Positions 1 to 9,469 are shown, counted from the stretch's first letter. The stretch: DNA of 64,000 nucleotides from Shewanella benthica (GCA_023284085.1 JAKVHY010000033.1:1-64000), one strand, 5' to 3'. Numbers and translations are program-made. The notes: generated by a model not told the origin, from the sequence alone.

Positions 1-180
1 CATTTACGGTTACTCAATGAAAATCGGTAATAGTTAGCCGCCATCAAATTTGGCCTAACACATTTACGGTTACTCAATGAAAATCGGTAATAGTTAGCCG
101 CCATCAAATTTGGCCTAACACATTTACGGTTACTCAATGAAAATCGGTAATAGTTAGCCGCCATCAAATTTTGCTTAACA
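1..180 (+). repeat. Three 60-bp tandem repeats carrying copies of the mtnN start
   Basis: Units 1-60 and 61-120 are identical. Unit 121-180 differs at two bases near its end. Each unit holds a leader plus ATG-AAA-ATC-GGT, which copies the first four codons of mtnN (ATG at 17, 77 and 137; the real ATG is at 199). After these codons each unit diverges and reaches TAG three codons later, so each encodes the hexapeptide MKIGNS. The leader reads TTTACGGTTACTCA in the units and TTTAAGGTTACTCA before the real gene, so the AAGG ribosome-binding core is weakened in the copies. The array may extend left of the window. Confidence 0.95.
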
Positions 181-198
181 CATATTTAAGGTTACTCA

Positions 199-891
199 AT
201 GAAAATCGGTATTATCGGCGCCATGGAGCCAGAGGTTGTTCATCTTATCGCTGCTATGACATCTACAGAATCACAGACGATTGCGGGCATCGAGTTCATC
301 GCAGGTACGCTAGATGGCACCGAGGTGATAGTCACCCGCTCCGGCATAGGAAAAGTCGCCGCCAGTATCGCCACCACCTTACTTATCGAAAAATATGCTC
401 CCGATGCCGTGATCAATACTGGCTCAGCCGGTGGTTTCGTCGATGAACTGGCTATCGGTGATATCGTTATCTCCACAGAAGTCAGGCACCATGATGTCGA
501 TGTCACCGCATTTGGCTATGAGATAGGCCAGATGGCCAGCCAACCCGCCGCTTTCGTTGCCGATGAGAAATTAATCCTCGCGGCTAACAAGGCGGTTGCC
601 AGTCTTGATGATGTGAAAGCCATCCAAGGTTTGATCTGTACCGGTGACAGCTTCATCTGCGATCCTGAGCGTACTAAGACCATGCTCAGCCATTTCCCGA
701 CCATGGCAGCTTGCGAAATGGAAGGTGCTGCCATCGCTCAAGTCTGCCACCAGTTTAAGGTGCCTTTTGTCGTCATCCGCTCACTATCGGATAATGCCAA
801 TAATGACTCTCCGGTAGATTTTGACGCTTACTTAGTCAAGGCGGGCCGCCAGTCAGCCTTAATGGTAATGGCTTTACTTAAACACTTATAA
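199..891 (+). CDS. mtnN: 5'-methylthioadenosine/S-adenosylhomocysteine nucleosidase
   Basis: This 230-residue protein hydrolyses methylthioadenosine and S-adenosylhomocysteine to adenine plus the thioribose or ribosylhomocysteine. It acts in methionine salvage and in the route to autoinducer-2. The N-terminus MKIGIIGAMEPEV places the catalytic acid at Glu12, as in E. coli. The family motifs NTGSAGG, ACEMEGAA and RSLSDNA follow in order, the last holding the catalytic Asp. Length is normal for the family. The start at 199 is set by AAGG eight bases upstream and by homology. Three decoy copies of this start lie directly upstream. The gene is followed after about 50 bases by a CbiB-like gene, a neighbour pairing I recall from Vibrio and Shewanella. 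Confidence 0.97.
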   Translation: MKIGIIGAMEPEVVHLIAAMTSTESQTIAGIEFIAGTLDGTEVIVTRSGIGKVAASIATTLLIEKYAPDAVINTGSAGGFVDELAIGDIVISTEVRHHDVDVTAFGYEIGQMASQPAAFVADEKLILAANKAVASLDDVKAIQGLICTGDSFICDPERTKTMLSHFPTMAACEMEGAAIAQVCHQFKVPFVVIRSLSDNANNDSPVDFDAYLVKAGRQSALMVMALLKHL

Positions 892-945
892 ATACTAATG
901 TTTTTTAGAGTTTAGTCATTACTAAAACCCAGCAAGGTCATTATC

Positions 946-1929
946 ATGGTTCCAGAGTTTGCCCAGCAGCTGCTCAACGACAGTGTGTTTTATCAAGGAA
1001 CCATGATCCTTCTTGTCAGTTTATTACTGTCCCGCCTAGCGTCACTGCCCAGAGAGTTTCAGCCCATAGCCTGGTTCGGCATACTTGCTAAAGAGTTGGC
1101 CAATAAAGTGGTCCACAGTAACCGGTCGCCCTCTCAACAAGTCATCGCGGGTTCTATGGCGGCGATACTCTTGATATTACCTTTCTGGGCCATCGTCTAC
1201 TTCTTGTTACAACTTGCCGCTTTCCCCTGGTTTTTCGAATTTATCATTCTCTATGTCTGCTTAAATGATGATAATTTTAAACAGGTCGCTGGAGAGGTGA
1301 GACAGGCATTGAGTAGAGAAGATAACCCCCTCGCCAGACAGCTACTCTCCCTGTGGTTATATCGGGATACAAAACAATTAAGCAGTGTTGGCATAAGCAA
1401 GGCGACCATAGAAAAATTGGTCACAACACCGGTTTACGGCACAGTTTCAACGATATTATTTTATAGTCTCGGTGGTGCGCCTCTGGTACTCGCCACTCGA
1501 ATGATAAAGAAGCTTGAACTATGTTGGCCGGCGATTAACCCTAAATTTACCCATTTTGGTCAACCGATTAACCTGCTTAGCGCCGCCTTGTTTATCATCC
1601 CTAATTGGCTGTGGAATTTCACTCTGGCGATTCAAGGTGGTCCTAAGAGTATCCTTTTGCTTTTTAAGCCTTTATCTTATAGGGGCCCCCTCTATAACTG
1701 CACTAACACCTGCGCAATAGCCGCATCCGTACTTAAGGTAGAGCTGGGGGGACCGATGAAGTTTAACAATCAGCGTGTCGAAGTCACCAAGCTGATTTAT
1801 GGCCCGAAACCCGATAGTCAGGATATCTCTGCAGCCATAAAATTAGCCAGCACAGGGTATACGCTCTGGCACAGTTTTCTGTTCCTGATCCCACTCATCT
1901 GGGCTGCACTGCGTTATTTACAGACTTAA
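946..1929 (+). CDS. CbiB/CobD-family (adenosylcobinamide-phosphate synthase-like) membrane protein
   Basis: A 327-residue membrane protein with hydrophobic segments near residues 60-85, 100-120, 165-180 and 215-235 and at the C-terminus. The layout and the segment GGAPLVLATRMIKKLE resemble the CbiB/CobD family, which attaches the aminopropanol arm to cobyric acid. True CbiB proteins show a more conserved core than I can match here, and no other cobalamin-synthesis gene lies in the window. I therefore give the family and not a firm enzyme role; it may act in corrinoid salvage. It is probably co-transcribed with mtnN. Confidence 0.7.
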   Translation: MVPEFAQQLLNDSVFYQGTMILLVSLLLSRLASLPREFQPIAWFGILAKELANKVVHSNRSPSQQVIAGSMAAILLILPFWAIVYFLLQLAAFPWFFEFIILYVCLNDDNFKQVAGEVRQALSREDNPLARQLLSLWLYRDTKQLSSVGISKATIEKLVTTPVYGTVSTILFYSLGGAPLVLATRMIKKLELCWPAINPKFTHFGQPINLLSAALFIIPNWLWNFTLAIQGGPKSILLLFKPLSYRGPLYNCTNTCAIAASVLKVELGGPMKFNNQRVEVTKLIYGPKPDSQDISAAIKLASTGYTLWHSFLFLIPLIWAALRYLQT

Positions 1930-2012
1930 GCGTCCTTCAGCCTAGACATATACTTATCCATAGGTATCATTCCTATCATAGACTCAACACACTCCGACAT
2001 AGGCCATAAGAT

Positions 2013-2402
2013 TTGTTCGACAATATTCATGTATCTTTAACGACTCCCGCTTTGCTATTCCCGGCAATTTCCTTGCTGTTACTGGCCTACACCAACCGAT
2101 TCTTTGCCCTCGCCGCCCTGATAAGAAGATTGAGCAGTGATGGCAAGCCAGTTCATAGTGAGCAGTTAAAAAACTTACGTCGGCGCATCAGTATCATCAG
2201 ACGCATGCAAGAGGCCGGCGTCATGAGTTTCGCCCTGTGCGTGCTCTGCATGATCTTCATCTATATCGGACTCAATAAAACCGGATCGTTTATCTTCGGT
2301 TCTAGTTTACTCTTGTTGCTTTACTCACTGCTGCTCTCCGTGATTGAGATCCGCATCTCGGTCGATGCCCTCAACCTTCACCTGAAAGAGATGGGCGAAT
2401 GA
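2013..2402 (+). CDS. DUF2721 family membrane protein
   Basis: A 129-residue protein with the opening LTTPALLFPAISLLLLAYTN that I associate with DUF2721. There are three likely membrane segments: about residues 12-30, 68-90 and 93-115. A basic stretch (residues 35-60, LRRRISIIRRMQE) lies between the first and second. The start is TTG at 2013; no in-frame ATG would keep the family N-terminus. The stop overlaps the next gene as ATGA, which indicates translational coupling to the UPF0126 gene. Function is unknown. Confidence 0.8.
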   Translation: MFDNIHVSLTTPALLFPAISLLLLAYTNRFFALAALIRRLSSDGKPVHSEQLKNLRRRISIIRRMQEAGVMSFALCVLCMIFIYIGLNKTGSFIFGSSLLLLLYSLLLSVIEIRISVDALNLHLKEMGE

Positions 2403-3028
2403 TTGAGTGGATCTACTTCTTCGATCTCTGTGGCACCGCCGTTTTTGCCCTCTCCGGTGCGCTCGCCGCGGGGCGACACCGCATGGACCCTTTCGGGGTC
2501 ATAGTACTAGCTTCGGTCACCGCCGTCGGTGGCGGTAGCATACGCGATGCCCTCTTGGGGACGACGCCGGTATTTTGGATCCGCGATCCCAACTATATCA
2601 TCGTCATCTTGATCACAGTGTTATTGACCTTGATTCTGGTGCGAAGACCTAAGAAGGTCCCTCAGCATACGCTACCCATAGCCGATGCTCTGGGCTTGGC
2701 TCTATTTACGGTAATTGGCGCCGAGAAAGCGCTAAACCTCGAGTTAGGTGGCATGATTGCCGTAGTAATGGGCTTGATAACTGGCGTGGGAGGAGGCATG
2801 ATTCGAGACTTGTTATGCCGTCAGGTCCCTATGATATTGAGAACCGAGATCTACGCTACCGCATCTATCTTAGGTGGGATCTGTTACAGCGTCAGCATCT
2901 ACTTAGGTGTCGATAATATGTATGCGGTGCTAGTCTCCATGACGGTGGCCCTTTGCATCAGACTCGCCGCCATTAGATGGCACCTGTCTCTGCCTGCATT
3001 CGATTTGAAGAAAAACTTAAAGAATTAA
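2399..3028 (+). CDS. TRIC/UPF0126 family cation channel protein (YicG-like)
   Basis: A 209-residue, seven-helix membrane protein with the two internally repeated glycine-rich motifs of UPF0126: VTAVGGGSIRD near residue 40 and ITGVGGGMIRDLL near residue 127. Each is followed by a similar block, so the protein is an inverted or tandem duplication of a three-helix unit. Prokaryotic members are homologues of eukaryotic TRIC potassium channels; the substrate in this organism is not established. The start ATG overlaps the stop of the DUF2721 gene by four bases. Confidence 0.88.
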   Translation: MIEWIYFFDLCGTAVFALSGALAAGRHRMDPFGVIVLASVTAVGGGSIRDALLGTTPVFWIRDPNYIIVILITVLLTLILVRRPKKVPQHTLPIADALGLALFTVIGAEKALNLELGGMIAVVMGLITGVGGGMIRDLLCRQVPMILRTEIYATASILGGICYSVSIYLGVDNMYAVLVSMTVALCIRLAAIRWHLSLPAFDLKKNLKN

Positions 3029-3030
3029 CT

Positions 3031-3513
3031 ATGATGATCTTACGCTGCCTTTGCCTTGTGCTTACTTTTATCTGCTTACCTTCGGTAGCCAACACCAAAG
3101 AGATGCCACTCGAACAACAATTGGCGGTGAAGTATATTCAGGCCGTCACAGATCACGATTACAAGGCATTATACGCCTTCTATGACAGAAATAGCGTCTT
3201 CAAAGACAGAACCGCAAGCAAGACCTATACAGGCCGCAGACACATTATTAGCTTTCTGAGACGCGCCCATCAGGGCGTGCTCGAATACGGCTTTAATATC
3301 GAACATATGTTTAACTCAGGCTCCTTGGTCGTGATGATAGGCAGCTACCACTACAGGGGACCCGGAGATCAATTTGGTAAACCTGGTAAAATTATCGACT
3401 TGGCAATCCCAGGTGTCACCACGGTCAAACTCGATATGGATAATCGCAGGGTCGAGGAACATGAAGACCTGATGGATTATCAAACCATGGCCGATCAACT
3501 GGCAGTGCAATAA
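3031..3513 (+). CDS. Secreted NTF2-like/SnoaL-like protein
   Basis: About 160 residues. I place the start at the ATG-ATG pair at 3031, two bases after the preceding stop, because this yields a clean signal peptide (MMILRCLCLVLTFICLPSVA, cleaved before NTKE). A longer frame from 2977 would run into the upstream gene. The mature part has the layout of an NTF2-like cone fold: an N-terminal helix with AVKYIQAVTDHDYKALYAFY, then a beta-rich part with GSYHYRGPG. Such proteins can be enzymes or ligand binders; no catalytic residues can be assigned. Probably exported to the periplasm. Confidence 0.7.
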   Translation: MMILRCLCLVLTFICLPSVANTKEMPLEQQLAVKYIQAVTDHDYKALYAFYDRNSVFKDRTASKTYTGRRHIISFLRRAHQGVLEYGFNIEHMFNSGSLVVMIGSYHYRGPGDQFGKPGKIIDLAIPGVTTVKLDMDNRRVEEHEDLMDYQTMADQLAVQ

Positions 3514-3733
3514 GCCCGATTATCAATTTACTCGGCTCTGGCGCATTCACTTCTGTACAGGCCTAGCCTTACCTTTACTAACACCTTCACTCCCCTTGAT
3601 TGGGCTCGCCTTTTGTCCCATCTCACTTGCTTCACTTCTGATTGAAATGCAAATCCTCTCCATGTACTAGTATTTATACCAATACGCAAACTTGTGTTTA
3701 ATGCGTTCTAACGCAAGCTGGTGAGGTACGTTT

Positions 3734-5368
3734 ATGGAGCCAACTCAAGATTCGCCAAGCAAGGTACAGTTAATCAATGATGATTTTTTGGGCCATCCTA
3801 AAGGATTATATGTCTGCTTCGCCACCGAGATGTGGGAACGATTCTCCTTCTATGGCATGAAATACCTGCTACTTCTTTATCTGACTAAATATCATCTGTT
3901 CTCCGACGGTGCAGGACTCGAGGTATTAGGCTCCTACGCAGGCCTGGTCTATTCACTTCCTGTAATAGGTGGCCTATTGGCCGACAGGTACTTAGGCATG
4001 CGCAAGGCGGTCATATTCGGTGGTATTCTCCTGTGCATGGGACACTTCTTGATGGCAGTAGAAGGACACCAAGCCGTGCAGTACGCCGCAGGGAGTCAAC
4101 TTGTCGCCGATATCACCCTCAGCGACGGTAACGTCATACTCGCAGGCACAGTGCTGTCCGAAACGGTCCAGATACGCGACCTGGCCGCCCTCAACGTCTT
4201 TTATCTGGCGCTGGCATTGATCGTCGTCGGCGTCGGCTTCCTCAAGCCAAATATCTCCACTATCGTCGGCCAGCTCTATGATAAGGATGACCCCCGTCGA
4301 GAATCCGGTTTCACCATCTTCTACATGGGGATCAATATCGGCGCCTTCGCCGCGACGATCATCTGCGTTTACTTGGGGGAAACCTTCGGCTGGGGCTACG
4401 GTTTCGGCGCCGCTGGAGTCGGCATGTTGATAGGTCTGTTTACCTTTCTCAAGGGGCAGAAGTACCTCAGAGGCCTGGCAGAGCCTGACGATCCTAAGCT
4501 GCTTAGCGAAAAAGTAATATGGGTCTTCAGCCGAGAACACCTGATCTACCTGGCCGCATTGCTCAGCTTGTCGATGTTCTGGTTGATAATCCAACATGAG
4601 CCCGTGGTCTTCGCCGCGCAGCAGGTGCTATTACTGGTTTCAGGCGCTGGCCTGATTGGCTATGCCGTCTTAAGAGGCACCAAGGAGGAGATGCACCAGA
4701 TGATTGTATTGATGGTGCTTATCGGCTCCACCATTGTATTTTGGGCCTTATTTGAGCAGGCGGCAGGCTCCATGACTCTGTACGCCGATCGCGTAGTAGA
4801 CAGAAACCTGGGGGGCATAGAGATAGCCGCAGGGCAATTTGGCTCCCTCAATGCCGGCTTTATCATGCTGTTGGCACTGCCCTTCGCCGCATTATGGATC
4901 TGGCTGGATAAACACCAGTTGAACCCCAATATCCCGGTCAAATTCGGTCTGGGGATCATTCAGGCTGGACTGGGTTTCGGCGCCCTGGTCATAGGCGCCT
5001 CCTATCCTAATGAGGCCGGACAAATCAGTCTCTGGTGGCTGGTGCTGGCATACCTGCTCCACACCACGGGCGAGCTCTGCCTGTCACCGGTCGGCCTGTC
5101 TGCCGTGACTAAACTGGCCATTCATCGAGTAGTGGGCCTGTCCATGGGAGTCTGGTTTCTGGCCACGGCCCTGTCTGAAACCGTCGCCATGCGCTTGGGG
5201 CAACTCGCCGCCATAGACACATCTGATCCTAAAAACATGGACATAAGTCAGGCCGTCAGCACTTACACTCAGCTGTTCGAATTTTTGATGTGGACAGGGA
5301 TCGGCTTCGGAATATTGATGTTGCTTATCTCGCCGATTTTGAAGAAATACATGCACGGCGTGCGTTAA
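3734..5368 (+). CDS. POT/PTR family proton-dependent oligopeptide transporter
   Basis: A 544-residue inner-membrane protein of the major facilitator superfamily that imports di- and tripeptides with protons. Diagnostic motifs are ERFSFYGMKYLLLLYLTKY near residues 35-53 (the POT ExxER-type region), GGLLADRYLG, the PTR2 signature GFLKPNISTIVGQLY, FYMGINIGAF and ELCLSPVGLS. It has about 14 predicted membrane segments. It is a single gene behind a 220-base gap and faces tyrS convergently. The TonB receptor/peptidase cluster beginning at about 12 kb could supply peptides of this kind, but no link is shown. Confidence 0.93.
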   Translation: MEPTQDSPSKVQLINDDFLGHPKGLYVCFATEMWERFSFYGMKYLLLLYLTKYHLFSDGAGLEVLGSYAGLVYSLPVIGGLLADRYLGMRKAVIFGGILLCMGHFLMAVEGHQAVQYAAGSQLVADITLSDGNVILAGTVLSETVQIRDLAALNVFYLALALIVVGVGFLKPNISTIVGQLYDKDDPRRESGFTIFYMGINIGAFAATIICVYLGETFGWGYGFGAAGVGMLIGLFTFLKGQKYLRGLAEPDDPKLLSEKVIWVFSREHLIYLAALLSLSMFWLIIQHEPVVFAAQQVLLLVSGAGLIGYAVLRGTKEEMHQMIVLMVLIGSTIVFWALFEQAAGSMTLYADRVVDRNLGGIEIAAGQFGSLNAGFIMLLALPFAALWIWLDKHQLNPNIPVKFGLGIIQAGLGFGALVIGASYPNEAGQISLWWLVLAYLLHTTGELCLSPVGLSAVTKLAIHRVVGLSMGVWFLATALSETVAMRLGQLAAIDTSDPKNMDISQAVSTYTQLFEFLMWTGIGFGILMLLISPILKKYMHGVR

Positions 5369-5439
5369 GAAAGGATGGGTAGGAATTGAACTAGGAGCGA
5401 GTCATTAACAATGAGTAGGAAAACACAGGCAAGGTTTAC

Positions 5440-5465
5440 ACCTCTAGAACCTAAGTCCTAGAGGT
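5440..5465. terminator. Weak hairpin between convergent genes
   Basis: ACCTCTAG and CTAGAGGT form a perfect 8-bp stem with a 10-base loop between the stops of the peptide transporter and tyrS. No strong T-run follows on either strand, so terminator function is uncertain. Confidence 0.4.
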
Positions 5466-5488
5466 TAATAAGCTTAAACCGATTGGTA

Positions 5489-6685
5489 TTAAACCAAGGT
5501 CACCTTGGCAAACTTACGTTTACCGACCTGGAAGACACCGCTCGTACCGGCAGTTAGCTGCAGGCGTGTGTCTTCAATTTTTACGCCGTCTATCTTGGCC
5601 GCGCCTTGCTTGATCATACGCATGGCATCCGAGGTCGACTTGACGAAGCCTAGCTCCTTGAGCAAGTTGGCGATGGCGATACCTTCACCCACACTCAGCT
5701 CAACCTCTTCGATATCATCCGGGATGGCCCCCTTCTGAAAACGATTGATGAACTCCTGATGGGCAGCTTCGGCAGCGGCTTCATCATGGAAACGTGCGAT
5801 GATCTCTTTCGCTAAGGCTATCTTGATATCACGCGGATTGGCTCCGGCTTCGATATCGGCCTTAAACTGCTCAATCTCACCAAGAGGGCGAAATGACAAC
5901 AGCTCAAAGTAACGCCACATCAGCACATCAGAGATAGACATGATTTTACCAAACATCTCACCGGCGGGCTCACTCACACCAATATAGTTGTGAGCAGACT
6001 TGGACATCTTCTTTACGCCGTCCAGGCCTTCAAGCAGTGGCATCATGATAACGGTCTGAGGCTTTTGCCCCTCAGATTTCTGTAACTCGCGTCCCATCAG
6101 CAAGTTAAACTTCTGATCGGTACCGCCCAGTTCGACGTCGGCTTCCAAGGCTACCGAGTCATAACCCTGTAGCAAGGGATACATAAACTCATGAATGGCT
6201 ATCGACTGACCCGAAGCATAACGCTTCTTAAAGTCATCTCGCTCCATCATACGCGCAACCGTTTGCTTAGAAGCGAGACGGATCATGCCCGCCGCGCCCA
6301 ATGGCTCTAGCCAGGTCGAGTTAAACACGATGCGCGTCTTAGCCGGGTCTAAAATCTTATACACCTGCTGCTTATAGGTTTCTGCATTAGCGAGTACTTG
6401 CTCGCGAGTCAGTGGAGGACGAGTACTATTCTTACCACTGGGATCGCCTACCATGCCGGTGAAATCGCCGATCAGGAAGATCACTTCGTGACCTAGTTCC
6501 TGAAAAGTGCGCATCTTATTTAAGATCACCGTGTGACCAAGATGAATATCCGGCGCGGTTGGATCGGCTCCAAGCTTAATACGTAAGGGACGTCCCTCTT
6601 TCAATTTTTCCAGCAGATCCGCCTCGAGTAATATCTCATCGGTACCGCGTTTAATCTCTGCAAATGCTTGGTCTAAATCAGCCAT
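5489..6685 (-). CDS. tyrS: Tyrosyl-tRNA synthetase
   Basis: This 398-residue class Ic enzyme charges tRNA-Tyr in the cytoplasm. The HIGH-type motif is HLGH at residues 48-51 and the second signature is KMSKS at 226-230. A C-terminal S4-type RNA-binding region follows (about residues 335-398, with AIANLLKELGF and AKIDGVKIEDTR). The length and the GADPTAPDIHLGH block fit the TyrZ-like subgroup rather than the 424-residue E. coli TyrS. It is divergent from the M23 peptidase gene; tyrS, peptidase and anmK together are a familiar Shewanella arrangement. Confidence 0.97.
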   Translation of the reverse strand: MADLDQAFAEIKRGTDEILLEADLLEKLKEGRPLRIKLGADPTAPDIHLGHTVILNKMRTFQELGHEVIFLIGDFTGMVGDPSGKNSTRPPLTREQVLANAETYKQQVYKILDPAKTRIVFNSTWLEPLGAAGMIRLASKQTVARMMERDDFKKRYASGQSIAIHEFMYPLLQGYDSVALEADVELGGTDQKFNLLMGRELQKSEGQKPQTVIMMPLLEGLDGVKKMSKSAHNYIGVSEPAGEMFGKIMSISDVLMWRYFELLSFRPLGEIEQFKADIEAGANPRDIKIALAKEIIARFHDEAAAEAAHQEFINRFQKGAIPDDIEEVELSVGEGIAIANLLKELGFVKSTSDAMRMIKQGAAKIDGVKIEDTRLQLTAGTSGVFQVGKRKFAKVTLV

Positions 6686-6821
6686 CTCGCCAACACTCCT
6701 GGGAGCTCATTCAAAAATAAAGAGTCATGTTACTTGTTAGCCAGCACAATTGAAAGTGTGTACACTAAGGGGATCACTATAAGCAAAAAAATTGCGACTG
6801 AGATCAACAGGAAAATGTTCG

Positions 6822-8252
6822 ATGGGAAAGGTTATAACACTGTTAAAATTACTGCCGAAAGTGCATCAAATACTCTTGTGTTTCTTAGTGTTAGTGACCT
6901 TAACCATAGTTATTTTACCCTCAGGTGATCCCCATGCATCTAAGGACGCCAACTCCAAGCTTTCCGGCACAATTACGCTGGGCAATGACGACATAAGCGA
7001 CAGCTCAGATATGAGTGCCGATAAGTTAGCCCAGCTTAAGACACCTCTCTCTTTTCGCACACCGACGCCACCATCGGATCTTCGGCAGCATATTACCGAC
7101 TCAAATACCCAGACCGAGCCTCAACCGGAGAGCTCCATCGACGAATTAAACCGTCAACAAGTCCAGAAGAAACACGTTAAGCATTTCAAAGTAGAGAGTG
7201 GTGATACCTTAGCGGCGCTATTTAATCGCGCCGGATTAAGCTCGCGAGATGTCTATGAGATAACCCAACTGCCAAAAGCGAAGAAAAACCTGCTGAGGAT
7301 AATACCGGGTGAAGAGATCATCATAGTCAAAGATGATGCCGGTGAGCTTTTACAACTGAGTTACCATATCAACCCCATATCGACTCTCGTCATCGATAGA
7401 GATGACAAGGGCTATTTTGAACATATTTCACAGAAAAAAGTTGAGAGCCGCAATAAATTTTCCAGCGCGACCATTAACAATAACTTCTGGAATGCAGGCG
7501 TAAGCGCAGGGTTAACCCCAAACCAGATCATGCAGCTAGCGACAATCTTCGGTTGGGATATCGATTTTGCGTTGGACATCAGACGGGGAGATAATTTTTC
7601 CATCATCTTCGAAGAGGAATATGCCGATGGTGAATTTCTCAGGAATGGTAATATCTTAGCCGCAGAATTTAGTAACCAGGGCGATCGCTACACAGCAGTT
7701 CGCTACACGGATGGCAACTATTACTCGGAAGATGGACGTAGCATGCGCAAGGCCTTCCTGCGCTCCCCCGTCGATTTCAAATATGTTAGCTCAAGCTTCA
7801 ATCCTAAGCGCTTACATCCGGTCACAGGTCAAGTCAGAGCCCATAGGGGGGTTGATTATGTCGCCGCGGTAGGAACCCCCATTAAAGCTGCGGGTAAGGG
7901 GCGAGTGATAAAGTCAGCCTACAACCAATACAATGGTAACTATGTCTTTATCAAACATAACGACACCTATACCACTAAATACTTGCACCTGAAGAAGCGT
8001 AAAGTAAGGCAAGGAGCCACAGTTAAACAGGGACAGATCATCGGCACCCTTGGTTCTACGGGACGTGTCACAGGTGCACATCTGCACTATGAATTTATCG
8101 TCAATGGCACACACAGAAACCCTAGAACGGTCAAATTGCCGAAATCATTGCCCATCGCCAAGTCAGAAAAATCCAAGTTTTTGGCGCTAAGTAAGCAGAT
8201 CATGGCTAAACTTCAACAAGACAAGCAGATCCAGCTAGCCTCAACACAATAA
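6822..8252 (+). CDS. M23 murein endopeptidase, MepM/YebA-like
   Basis: About 476 residues from the ATG at 6822, which has AGGA ten bases upstream and gives a natural membrane anchor. The longer frame from 6792 lacks a ribosome-binding site. In order: membrane segment (16-32), linker, OapA/LysM-like domain (about 120-165, HFKVESGDTLAALFNRAGL), a second mixed domain, and a C-terminal LytM/M23 domain with zinc ligands His341 and Asp345 (HRGVDY) and HLHYE at 420-424. It would cleave peptidoglycan cross-bridges in the periplasm to allow wall growth. Its neighbour anmK recycles anhydro-muramic acid, so the two share a wall-turnover theme. Confidence 0.92.
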   Translation: MGKVITLLKLLPKVHQILLCFLVLVTLTIVILPSGDPHASKDANSKLSGTITLGNDDISDSSDMSADKLAQLKTPLSFRTPTPPSDLRQHITDSNTQTEPQPESSIDELNRQQVQKKHVKHFKVESGDTLAALFNRAGLSSRDVYEITQLPKAKKNLLRIIPGEEIIIVKDDAGELLQLSYHINPISTLVIDRDDKGYFEHISQKKVESRNKFSSATINNNFWNAGVSAGLTPNQIMQLATIFGWDIDFALDIRRGDNFSIIFEEEYADGEFLRNGNILAAEFSNQGDRYTAVRYTDGNYYSEDGRSMRKAFLRSPVDFKYVSSSFNPKRLHPVTGQVRAHRGVDYVAAVGTPIKAAGKGRVIKSAYNQYNGNYVFIKHNDTYTTKYLHLKKRKVRQGATVKQGQIIGTLGSTGRVTGAHLHYEFIVNGTHRNPRTVKLPKSLPIAKSEKSKFLALSKQIMAKLQQDKQIQLASTQ

Positions 8253-8337
8253 GCTTAACGCATTGTTCCCCTAGCCTGGCTGCCGGCAATGAATAACACT
8301 CCCGGCTCCTTGTTCGATAGATAATGGAAATATTACA

Positions 8338-9459
8338 ATGAGCAGAGACTTCTATATTGGCTTGATGTCGGGTACTAGCATGGATGGTGTCGATGCAGTC
8401 TTGGTCGACTTTAGCAAGCAACAACCCAGACTCGTAGCCAAGCATAGTGAGGCGATTCCAAAACATACCTTAAATGGTTTACAGCGCCTCTGCCTCCCCG
8501 ACAATGACGAAATAAATCTGCTAGGACAACTCGATCGTAGCGTTGGACAGTTATTCGGTGTGGCCGTCAACGCCCTACTAGCCAAGGCTGGTATTGCAAA
8601 AGAGCAAGTGATCGCCATAGGCAGCCATGGTCAAACCGTCAGACATATGCCCAATCTCGATATGGGATTCACCCTGCAAATCGGCGATCCCAACACCATA
8701 GCAGTATCTACCGGTATCGATGTTATCGCCGATTTCAGGCGTAAAGACATCGCCTTAGGTGGGCAAGGTGCTCCCTTAGTACCAGCCTTTCATCAAGAGA
8801 TATTTGCCACCACAGACACGCCGAGGATCATTCTCAACATAGGCGGCATCTCCAACATCACCTTCCTCCCCTCAAACAAATCTTCTGCTGACCGTCAGGT
8901 CATAGGCTTCGATACTGGGCCGGGAAATACCTTGATAGATGCCTGGTGCCAACAGGCGTTACAACAAGCCTACGACGAGGACGGAGCATGGGCAGCCAGT
9001 GGAGCCACGGATGAGAAGCTGCTCAAGCATCTGCTATCTCACTCCTACTTCTCTCAGGCTTTCCCCAAAAGCACCGGGCGAGAGCTGTTCAACCAAGCTT
9101 GGCTCGAGCAGCAGACTGCGGCGTTTGGTTATCTTAACGAAGCCGATATCCAGTCGACTCTGCTCGATGTAACCTGCCATAGCATAGCTAAGGATACCTT
9201 AGCGCTATCAGAGAGTGGAGAGCTGTTTGTCTGCGGCGGAGGCGCATTCAACGGTGAGATGATGAGGCGCTTGGCTAAGCTGTTACCTAAGTACAAAATG
9301 AGTACCACATCTGAGCTGGGGATAGACCCACAATGGGTCGAAGGCATCGCCTTCGCTTGGCTAGCCATGCGGTTCCACAATAGGCTGCCTGGAAATCTAC
9401 CGGCTGTCACCGGGGCAAGCCGAAAGGCAGTGTTAGGCGCGTTTTTTCCAGCTGCCTAG
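8338..9459 (+). CDS. anmK: Anhydro-N-acetylmuramic acid kinase
   Basis: This 373-residue cytoplasmic kinase converts 1,6-anhydro-MurNAc and ATP to MurNAc-6-phosphate in peptidoglycan recycling. The N-terminus carries the ATP/sugar-binding signature YIGLMSGTSMDGVDAVLVDF. GSHGQTVRHMP, GGQGAPLVPAFH and the phosphate-binding FDTGPGNTLID follow. Length is normal. It lies 85 bases after the M23 peptidase gene and is probably co-transcribed with it. Confidence 0.96.
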   Translation: MSRDFYIGLMSGTSMDGVDAVLVDFSKQQPRLVAKHSEAIPKHTLNGLQRLCLPDNDEINLLGQLDRSVGQLFGVAVNALLAKAGIAKEQVIAIGSHGQTVRHMPNLDMGFTLQIGDPNTIAVSTGIDVIADFRRKDIALGGQGAPLVPAFHQEIFATTDTPRIILNIGGISNITFLPSNKSSADRQVIGFDTGPGNTLIDAWCQQALQQAYDEDGAWAASGATDEKLLKHLLSHSYFSQAFPKSTGRELFNQAWLEQQTAAFGYLNEADIQSTLLDVTCHSIAKDTLALSESGELFVCGGGAFNGEMMRRLAKLLPKYKMSTTSELGIDPQWVEGIAFAWLAMRFHNRLPGNLPAVTGASRKAVLGAFFPAA

Positions 9460-9469
9460 CTCAATAGCA

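Noticed and set aside
1..180. Possible CRISPR or iteron origin
   Set aside because: The 60-bp units are head-to-tail with no spacers and are clearly derived from the mtnN start; no replication gene is near.
171..446. 91-codon frame starting in the last tandem repeat
   Set aside because: Arg/His-rich frame overlapping mtnN in another phase; mtnN has all family motifs.
3992..4597. 201-codon minus-strand frame inside the peptide transporter gene
   Set aside because: Acidic, compositionally odd antisense frame over a well-supported POT gene; no start signal.
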